Below are positions 22,601-27,664 of a stretch of DNA of 37,722 nt, piece by piece. The position numbers and the translations under genes were made by a program. The DNA is from a virus. Below the pieces are notes generated by a model that saw nothing but the letters and a program-made list of their open reading frames with translations, had not been told where the DNA came from and searched no databases. Location of the stretch: positions 1 to 37,722 of the IMG/VR virus record IMGVR_UViG_3300006923_000065; one strand, written 5' to 3'. Numbering within the stretch: position 1 is the stretch's first letter; every line of letters begins with the position of its first letter.

Positions 22601-22767
22601 AATTCTGGTGAAATCTGTGTCTTGGTGTGAGCGATATCGCCGCAGTGGACAATGTAGTCTACCTTCTCTTCTTTTAAGATCTCATATAATCTTTCAAAAA
22701 CTACACGATATTCTTTTTGATATTTCAAATTACGGATATGGGTGTCCGCTATATGCGCGAATTTCAA
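19657..22767 (-). CDS. sbcDC (gp47-gp46): Single-chain Mre11/SbcD nuclease and Rad50/SbcC ATPase fusion
   Basis: A protein of about 1036 aa that joins two subunits usually made separately (T4 gp47 and gp46; SbcD and SbcC). The N-terminal phosphodiesterase has all metal motifs: IADTH (8-12), HCGDIAH (43-49), LGNHDG (79-84), YHGS (149-152) and GDIHKTN (183-189), numbered from the GTG two codons upstream. At about 397-408 GIFGKNYSGKSS is the Rad50 Walker A. Two coiled-coil arms flank a Cys-rich apex near 715-726, and the C-terminal lobe carries the signature EMGSGAEKT (about 945) and Walker B IFILDEPGTALD (about 974). It processes DNA ends for recombination-dependent replication or host DNA breakdown. 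I choose TTG at 22767: it gives the usual MKFAHIADTH start 5 bases after AGAGAGG, while the GTG would touch the ribosome site. Confidence 0.93.
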   Translation of the reverse strand: MKFAHIADTHIRNLKYQKEYRVVFERLYEILKEEKVDYIVHCGDIAHTKTQISPEFVELCSDFFRNLGAIAPTYIILGNHDGNLRNSSRQDALTPIVEALNLPSLHLIKNSGEVGLGNGFCFNVLSVFDEDNWVSPSDNEKINIALYHGSIAGVETDSGWVMEYGDHTPEIFKNHDFAFLGDIHKTNQIVDTEGRVRYPGSTVQQNHGETNDKGFLIWEINSKDDFACKHHELLNPKPFVTIELTKAGKIPKKASAPAGARLRIVSNNSLSLIKMRRAIEIAKHRFKPEAITFLNRAAGQRGDIGDLAQNIKQENLRDITVQERLISEYLKDYEVPDKVMGKVYELNLRYNKVAEEKEEVARNINWNLRNATWSSLFNYGDDNRIDFSKLNGIVGIFGKNYSGKSSVIDSILYTVWNSTSKNERKNLNIINQNKEEGSGTVQISVGNKEYTISRSSEKYVKKLQGNETIEAKTNINFSCYDKVTRETTSLNGMTRNETDKNVRKVFGSLEDFLISSMSSQLDALSFLKEGSTKRKEIFAKFLDLEVFEKKFRLAKSDAADLRGAVKRLEGRDFDEEIKEAQDFFDDSEKQLKEQQESCEGFKADISDVSDKLSILNQKIDSIPLEVIDIAEVLSLIEEKRNKVQSLQTLMAEYEKEFLLKNELHGKIERFIDNFNIEDIRDKKETISSLRQESKLLQRELRNIEKKEELLEGIPCGNTYRNCKFICDANKALLNKLSKQESVSEIVKKIEDLNPKEVEEYIKKYNQLLERSSELSGRIAKLKLFIEKNKNNTENLDREIQDLIDKKEQYQENKEALDNLESFLLDRKRTEKDLVKAKKSFDQCQEEIMSLYKIHGSYEEKLNTLVSLQDELEGLRQEYSAYDLFMRCMHNNGIAYDVIKKRLPAINEEVAKVLANIVDFEIFFEDDGKRLNIFIKHPSHDPRPLEMGSGAEKTIAAMAIRLALLSVSSLPKGDIFILDEPGTALDAENMEGFVRILEVVKSYFKTVLLITHLESLKDCVDTQITIDKVDGYAFVSQ

Positions 22768-22792
22768 GCACACCTCTCTTAATGTTCTGTTA

Positions 22793-22820
22793 ATTATAAC
22801 ACGCTGACACTAGAAGTCAA
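22793..22820 (-). promoter_or_regulatory. Sigma-70-type promoter for the Mre11-Rad50 gene
   Basis: On the minus strand TTGACT (22815-22820), a 16-bp spacer and a perfect TATAAT (22793-22798). It lies in the 63-base gap between the primase stop and the start of the nuclease-ATPase gene. Start-codon distance is about 25 bases, which leaves room for the AGAGAGG ribosome site. Its flanks (CTTGACTT and GTTATAAT) match the resolvase promoter 1.5 kb upstream. Confidence 0.85.
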
Positions 22821-22830
22821 GAGCCTCCCA

Positions 22831-23763
22831 CTAGATGGACGCCAACCTCTCCAACAAGTGGCTATCCGAATTCATGTAGATCGCCTCGCTTTTTCTTTCT
22901 AAAAACTTACCAAACGACATTTCTGCTATATCTTCATACCCAGAAGTATCAATCTTGGACACGTCAACACCATAGGACATAAGGTTCCAGATAATCTTGT
23001 CTGCCTTGGCACCGGCATCCTCATCGAGGGCTAAGAAGATTTTAGCATCACTGTTTACAATAGCCCTGAAGAGTTTTCCTCCTTCCCGGATAGTTGATCC
23101 AAGAATTGGGATGCCATTGCCAGCCTTGATCGCATCAAAGATGCCCTCTACAATTACTATATCTTCGTCCCAATCGACGAACAATTCATTAAAGACGATA
23201 TCTTTACTTGCAGGAGGATTCTTATACTTTTTCCAATCGTCTACAATAGTACGAGCTACATAATAATTTACATGCCCTTCTTCGTTGAACGAAGGAATGA
23301 TTACTCGATTCCTGTAATCTCCCTCTGTGCAATATCCAATCTTCCATTTTACTATTTGTTCTCGCCCAACGCCACGGCGGGCGAGATATCGAAGAAAGGG
23401 CTTAGCCGACATTGGCAAACCTTTGTTGGCGAGCGAACGGAACTCGGCAGGCAATCTCAAGATCGCCTCTGGTTCTTTCTCAGCCTTCCCGCCGAAGAGG
23501 TCGTCAAACTCGCCAAGGTCGACCTTTCCAACAAGCTCTTGCCATTCGCGAAAATGGGTAAGCGAACCAAAGTACCGGATCACACGACCAACATTCCTTC
23601 CCCGCTTATCACAGACCCAGCACTTGTAATAGTTTTTCTCGATGTTTACCGAAAATTTACGCTTGTGATGGCGACAATACGGGCAACTGAACAAAAGCTC
23701 GTCACCTCGGTCGTAGGGAGACCCAAGAACATTTCTTAGGATTCTAACTTTTTCACTTCGCAT
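22831..23763 (-). CDS. DNA primase, zinc ribbon plus TOPRIM
   Basis: A 310-aa primase of the DnaG/gp61 class, which makes RNA primers for lagging-strand synthesis. A zinc ribbon occupies the N terminus: CPYC (27-30) and CWVC (48-51) around KRKFSVNIEKNYYK. A linker follows, then RVIIPSFNEEGHVNYYVAR of the catalytic core (about 153-171), and the TOPRIM motifs IVIVEGIFDA with Glu206 and LALDEDAG with Asp247 and Asp249. It has no helicase domain and is shorter than DnaG (581 aa), close to T4 gp61 (342 aa). The ATG lies inside the 3' end of the resolvase gene (28-base overlap) behind a G-rich site, so the two are co-transcribed. No separate helicase is in the window. Confidence 0.92.
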   Translation of the reverse strand: MRSEKVRILRNVLGSPYDRGDELLFSCPYCRHHKRKFSVNIEKNYYKCWVCDKRGRNVGRVIRYFGSLTHFREWQELVGKVDLGEFDDLFGGKAEKEPEAILRLPAEFRSLANKGLPMSAKPFLRYLARRGVGREQIVKWKIGYCTEGDYRNRVIIPSFNEEGHVNYYVARTIVDDWKKYKNPPASKDIVFNELFVDWDEDIVIVEGIFDAIKAGNGIPILGSTIREGGKLFRAIVNSDAKIFLALDEDAGAKADKIIWNLMSYGVDVSKIDTSGYEDIAEMSFGKFLERKSEAIYMNSDSHLLERLASI

Positions 23764-24269
23764 ATAGCCCCCGCTCTTGCTACAACAATGGAGTCAGCCA
23801 TGTCGTATGACGCTGGCTTTGGATTTCCGTAACGAGTGTATTCTATCACGAAACCCGGCTCGTTGTCAAGTAAAAATTTCAACACAACTGGCTTGGCTTT
23901 TTCTCCTCTAGGGATTTTAATCCCACAGATCCTTCGAGCACTTGTCGCTGCGATGTATTCTGGCTTAATCTGAAATAGATCGTAAACAAGCCAAGACACA
24001 ATCCCATTAAAGCGAGACAGGCTTGAAAGAGTCTTTGCAGATGAAAAACCTGAACGGAACGTCTGTAGTGACTGTTCAACATAAACGTGCTGTATTTGTC
24101 CATCATATTTTCTGTGTATTTCTGTAACACCTTTTCTCACTGCCTCCGCTTTCTCAAAGAAATCTTTGTATTTCCTAGTATCCCAAGCCCCATATTCAAC
24201 AACCTCTCCTTGAAGCTTGATAACGGTATAGCCTGTGATACTGGTGGATATGTCCAAGCCAAGAATCAT
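23736..24269 (-). CDS. ruvC: RuvC-type Holliday junction resolvase
   Basis: A 177-aa protein with a RuvC/RNase-H fold. MILGLDISTSITGYTVIKL gives the first strand with Asp6 and the T-G-Y turn. HVYVEQSLQTF has Glu65, and SYDMADSIVVARAG has Asp156 and Asp159, so the four acidic residues match the D-E-D-D set of E. coli RuvC (Asp7, Glu66, Asp138, Asp141). It would cut branched DNA before packaging or during recombination, and so complements the Mre11-Rad50 protein two genes on. T4 uses the unrelated endonuclease VII (gp49) for this. The ATG lies 6 bases after the -10 box of a strong sigma-70-type promoter and has no ribosome site, so the mRNA is probably leaderless. A later start would remove the catalytic Asp6. 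Confidence 0.9.
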   Translation of the reverse strand: MILGLDISTSITGYTVIKLQGEVVEYGAWDTRKYKDFFEKAEAVRKGVTEIHRKYDGQIQHVYVEQSLQTFRSGFSSAKTLSSLSRFNGIVSWLVYDLFQIKPEYIAATSARRICGIKIPRGEKAKPVVLKFLLDNEPGFVIEYTRYGNPKPASYDMADSIVVARAGAICEVKKLES

Positions 24270-24275
24270 ATAATT

Positions 24276-24304
24276 ATTATAACCGCTTATATTTCAAAAG
24301 TCAA
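24276..24304 (-). promoter_or_regulatory. Sigma-70-type promoter for the resolvase-primase genes
   Basis: On the minus strand TTGACT (24299-24304), a spacer of exactly 17 bp and a perfect TATAAT (24276-24281). The -35 box overlaps the last codons of the 409-aa virion gene. With the usual start 7 bases after the -10 box, transcription begins at or next to the ATG of the resolvase gene. This is the best host-type promoter in the window and marks the start of the DNA-metabolism island. Confidence 0.88.
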
Positions 24305-25523
24305 GTTTTAGTTTAAATGTAAAATCTCTTTCTTCGGTCTTTTTGACAGGGGTCGCCAAGTTTGCTATTCCAATCATGTTCCTGTTCTCATCATATATCG
24401 CTATCCGGGTAATATAAGTTTCGTTGTCAAAACTTGCGGTCGGAAATGCAAAAGAGGAGCTTACTACATTTTTAACTTTTAGCTGATTCTCAATATAGTA
24501 ACTCGATCCAGTCTGCGGGTTTGCTATGGCTCCGCTCTGTTCCCACTCGATATAAGTGGGGTTTCCTGAATAATTTAGCTCCCCCTTGTTGGCATGAGCC
24601 AGCATTGTCAGAGTCGGCACTTCTTGGGTTCCCTCAAAAGAAAGAACATAGCTGGAAGATGGCGCGATGGAAGATGGTATGCCATCGTTCGCCCCTGCTC
24701 CGAAATAAAGCCAAGATGGGTTTTTCTTGTTCGTTGAATCATCAATGTAGTCACGGGTATCAGGGGCGAGGTTCCAACTCCCTGTTAGGAGCACAAAGCC
24801 TTCTTTATAGAGGACAACCCCGCCAATTGACCCAGACCCTTCAGCCTGGGAATAAGCTGTGCCACTTACTTGTGTCAACTCACCATTCTGTGCTTTGTCT
24901 TGCAATTCTCCTATCAAGTTCCCAGAGATATAGAACTGTAACTTTACAGAGCCTTTTTTAATCTCTGACCCGTAAAAAATAGAAGGTATAGAAATCAAGT
25001 TTATTGCCTGGGTTGCCTTATCCCATTGACTTGAGCCACGATTAGAAGAAAAAGAATAGGAGTGACCCATGGGTTTGTAGTTGTTCAGCGTGACTCTCAA
25101 TGCCGTTATTCTAGATCGTGTAGCGTCAGTGTCATAGAACTGCCTTACAATACTAGCCGAAAGCGGATAGCTGCCACTGAGGACATCTCCGTAAGAAAAA
25201 TCAGAACTATACTGTGAAGTGGAGATTGTTTTAAAAGCGGTTGTTGTGCCTTGCTTGGTGACAAAAGGATAAATTATTGCCTTATTCTCGGCATTGTCTG
25301 TCCCTATGAGTCTTCCGGTGTCCTCCTCGATCCTGTCGGTATTAAGCTCATAAAGGCTTACGTTGCCGGGAGAAACATTCGGAACCCACTTATAAAAACT
25401 CCCGGACTCTTCAGACCGGTTGTTTAAGAACACTTGACCGTCATAGATGACAAATTCTGTTTTTGGATGAGTTTTTAAAACATTAAAAAATTTGTCTGAT
25501 TCTTTAAACTCGTACAGAGGCAT
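24294..25523 (-). CDS. Virion structural protein, paralogue B (409 aa)
   Basis: A 409-aa, Ser/Gly/Tyr-rich, probably beta-rich virion protein; no named family. It starts MPLYEFKESDKFFNVLKTHP. The second half resembles the upstream 367-aa protein: EIKKGS, a GGVVLYKEGFVLLTGS segment, LNYSGNPTYI, and the C-terminal block YITRIAIYDENRNMIGIANL followed by PVKKT and a last strand ending KLDF. The pair probably arose by duplication and may form one hetero-oligomeric tail, baseplate or fibre part. The ATG follows a very strong GGGGAGG ribosome site 12 bases after the upstream stop. Its last codons double as the -35 box of the resolvase promoter. Confidence 0.75.
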   Translation of the reverse strand: MPLYEFKESDKFFNVLKTHPKTEFVIYDGQVFLNNRSEESGSFYKWVPNVSPGNVSLYELNTDRIEEDTGRLIGTDNAENKAIIYPFVTKQGTTTAFKTISTSQYSSDFSYGDVLSGSYPLSASIVRQFYDTDATRSRITALRVTLNNYKPMGHSYSFSSNRGSSQWDKATQAINLISIPSIFYGSEIKKGSVKLQFYISGNLIGELQDKAQNGELTQVSGTAYSQAEGSGSIGGVVLYKEGFVLLTGSWNLAPDTRDYIDDSTNKKNPSWLYFGAGANDGIPSSIAPSSSYVLSFEGTQEVPTLTMLAHANKGELNYSGNPTYIEWEQSGAIANPQTGSSYYIENQLKVKNVVSSSFAFPTASFDNETYITRIAIYDENRNMIGIANLATPVKKTEERDFTFKLKLDF

Positions 25524-25535
25524 CGACCACCTCCC

Positions 25536-26639
25536 CTAATAGTCGAGTCGGACACGCAAAGTCAACTCATTCGTGGGAGTCTTTTTAAGAGGCTCTGACA
25601 GCTTGGCTACAGCGAGCAACTCGTTGTCAGCCGAATAAAGCCCAACAGAAGTAAGGTAAGACACCGGCATATCGCTGCTCTTGTTTTTCACCACAAGCTT
25701 GCTGGAGCTTAAGTAAGTAGGATTAGAAGAATAGTTGAACTCATTATGTGCAGCCCTACAGAAATAAATTGTTGAGTTCAGTTCTGTAGTGTTGTTGAAC
25801 GAAAGCGTCTGTAGTGCATTACGGAATCCATCACATGCGCCCGAGATCGACGACCCAGAAAGCATTGCGTTGACAGAGGCGCTGTGCGAAGCAAAGTTAT
25901 AAGAGCCAGAACCGGGGGGTCCAAACTGGTTGAGAGGGTGGGCGGCTGTCCCGACGGGATATCCGCCTTGAAAAAGTGACGATGTTATAACAACAATCCC
26001 TGCCTGATAATAAATCAAGCCTGCCTTGTGGGTATCGACATCCCCGCCACCCCGATTAACATACAGGATGCCATATTCGCCAGCGGGAGAGTTAACCCTA
26101 TAATCTGTATTGGATCCAGAATCAACAATCGTAATAGTGTCTAGCGTCTCTGCGCGGCGGGGTGGCTCTCCTCCGGTCATAAAAGTCATTGAGAACGACC
26201 CTTTCTTGATTTCATCTTTGCCAAGAAGCCTAGCAAAACTAACAAAGAAACATGCATCTGCCTTTGTGCCGCCGGAAAAATCCCCATCCTCATCAAATTC
26301 TCTGATTGCTCCGGTATCGTCATAGCCGGCAAGAGTCTGTGCCATTTGGTTGTATATGTTTATCTTCTTGGACTGCTGGGCATAGGTGGTCGCCGAGGAC
26401 TGAGACAAGGCAGAATTAGAGGAATACCCGACCGTAAGGTCGAAAACGTGGTTTGCCGAAGAGCTTAAATATGGATAATCATAAACACTCTGGAACATGC
26501 CATGAGCATAGTTCTTAACATTCGCTTCCGCGAGATAAGTTCCAGAAACAATGGTCCCGGTTAACGGGACAGCTTCGTGGAGTAGTGTGCGAGTGGTCGC
26601 AACATCGTTATTTAAAAAGTTCTTAAATATTGTAGCCAT
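25536..26639 (-). CDS. Virion structural protein, paralogue A (367 aa)
   Basis: A 367-aa virion protein starting MATIFKNFLNNDVATTRTLL, rich in Ser, Gly, Asn and Tyr; no named family. It shares with the next gene EIKKGS, a 'GLIYYQAGIVVITSS' segment, FNYSSNPTYL and the C-terminal block YLTSVGLYSADNELLAVAKL with EPLKKT and a final strand RVRLDY. The N-terminal thirds differ. No signal peptide or membrane helix is visible, as expected for a particle component. The ATG follows AAAGGAT. It lies 23 bases after the 311-aa gene and 12 before its paralogue, apparently in one transcript from the late motif at 27.6 kb. Confidence 0.75.
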   Translation of the reverse strand: MATIFKNFLNNDVATTRTLLHEAVPLTGTIVSGTYLAEANVKNYAHGMFQSVYDYPYLSSSANHVFDLTVGYSSNSALSQSSATTYAQQSKKINIYNQMAQTLAGYDDTGAIREFDEDGDFSGGTKADACFFVSFARLLGKDEIKKGSFSMTFMTGGEPPRRAETLDTITIVDSGSNTDYRVNSPAGEYGILYVNRGGGDVDTHKAGLIYYQAGIVVITSSLFQGGYPVGTAAHPLNQFGPPGSGSYNFASHSASVNAMLSGSSISGACDGFRNALQTLSFNNTTELNSTIYFCRAAHNEFNYSSNPTYLSSSKLVVKNKSSDMPVSYLTSVGLYSADNELLAVAKLSEPLKKTPTNELTLRVRLDY

Positions 26640-26662
26640 TTTTTATCCTTTCTGTGGTCGTT

Positions 26663-27598
26663 CTATGACTTATACTTTGTATAGCGGATTGGAATATCAA
26701 TCCTATACCCAGTTGTCGCCCCTGTCACACGAATCGTAGTATCGATATAATAATAGTTAACCGTGGTACCAGACGTAATAGTGAACTCAGAACCTAACTC
26801 TGTGAACAGAAAGGTACTAGAATTCAAATCAATCGAAGCATTAATTTTAAATCTCAGCGTTGTGCCTCTGGGACCGGCGATTGTTTCAGTTGCAGACGCA
26901 GCCGAGCCGGCGCTGTTCGATCTAACAAACTGATTATCTGTCCCAAGAGACAAATAGTAAGTAGCGATGCTGTCATCATCGACAAACGATACTGCTGCAC
27001 CAGTGCCCGTGCTGGAGACTAGGCTACCAAGTCTGTTGTCCATTTCAACTATGTACTGTGTCTCAACGAGATCAGCGTCCAAGACGTTATCAGCAGAAAT
27101 AGCCGTCGTATCGAGACCTTGATCGAGGCGGACAGAGGTTCCGCCATCTAGGGTTGAGCCCATTATCCAACCATCCCCAAGGCTTTGCCCAGTAATACTC
27201 GCGGCTGTGTCTCCGCCACCAACATATTTTTCAGTATCGCTATCCACAGCCACGCCAAAATAGTTACCGCCATATTTGGCATTCCCTGCATTCAGGGTGT
27301 TCAACTCTAAGACAGGGAGATAAAGAAGGTTAGTTCTTGAGATCGAAAGAAGCTTTGTTTTCATAGAGGAGGCGTTGTTCGTGAAAGCTTCAAGAACGGG
27401 TGTCTGTAAGATTTCTAAATCATAATAAGCAGATCCACTTGCGTGATTCTTATCGTAATTACTATAGTCTACTTCGTCGTCTGCGAATGCAAATTTTGCG
27501 ATCTTAAAACTGCCGTCGCCTCGCGCCAAGCGCATTCTTCCGGTATCCGTTAAGACGGCATCCAAAATGATGTCGCCACTGTTATCTAAAAAAGCCAT
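26663..27598 (-). CDS. Virion structural protein (311 aa) with shared N-terminal module
   Basis: A 311-aa virion protein. The N terminus has DIILDAVLTDTGRMRLARGD followed by GSFKIAKFAFADDEVDYSNY. It resembles the start of the 362-aa protein encoded at 34.3-35.4 kb. I remember similar openings from uncharacterised structural proteins of marine T4-like phages. After it come Thr/Ser/Gly-rich strands, including DIPIRYTKYKS at the end. The module may be a docking domain with different distal parts; this is inference. The ATG has an AGGAG site and a late-promoter motif 20 bases upstream, and the gene starts the run 311-367-409. Confidence 0.75.
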   Translation of the reverse strand: MAFLDNSGDIILDAVLTDTGRMRLARGDGSFKIAKFAFADDEVDYSNYDKNHASGSAYYDLEILQTPVLEAFTNNASSMKTKLLSISRTNLLYLPVLELNTLNAGNAKYGGNYFGVAVDSDTEKYVGGGDTAASITGQSLGDGWIMGSTLDGGTSVRLDQGLDTTAISADNVLDADLVETQYIVEMDNRLGSLVSSTGTGAAVSFVDDDSIATYYLSLGTDNQFVRSNSAGSAASATETIAGPRGTTLRFKINASIDLNSSTFLFTELGSEFTITSGTTVNYYYIDTTIRVTGATTGYRIDIPIRYTKYKS

Positions 27599-27618
27599 TG
27601 TCTGTCCCTACTCCTATA

Positions 27619-27626
27619 AATAGTCT
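27619..27626 (-). promoter_or_regulatory. ACTATTTA motif, putative late promoter for 311-367-409 genes
   Basis: ACTATTTA followed by TAGGAG on the coding strand, 20 bases before the 311-aa ATG, in a 66-base gap with no gene. The ribosome site follows the motif directly. Confidence 0.6.
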
Positions 27627-27664
27627 TCAATCTAATTAGTCTCCTTTTTATATTTAACCACACA

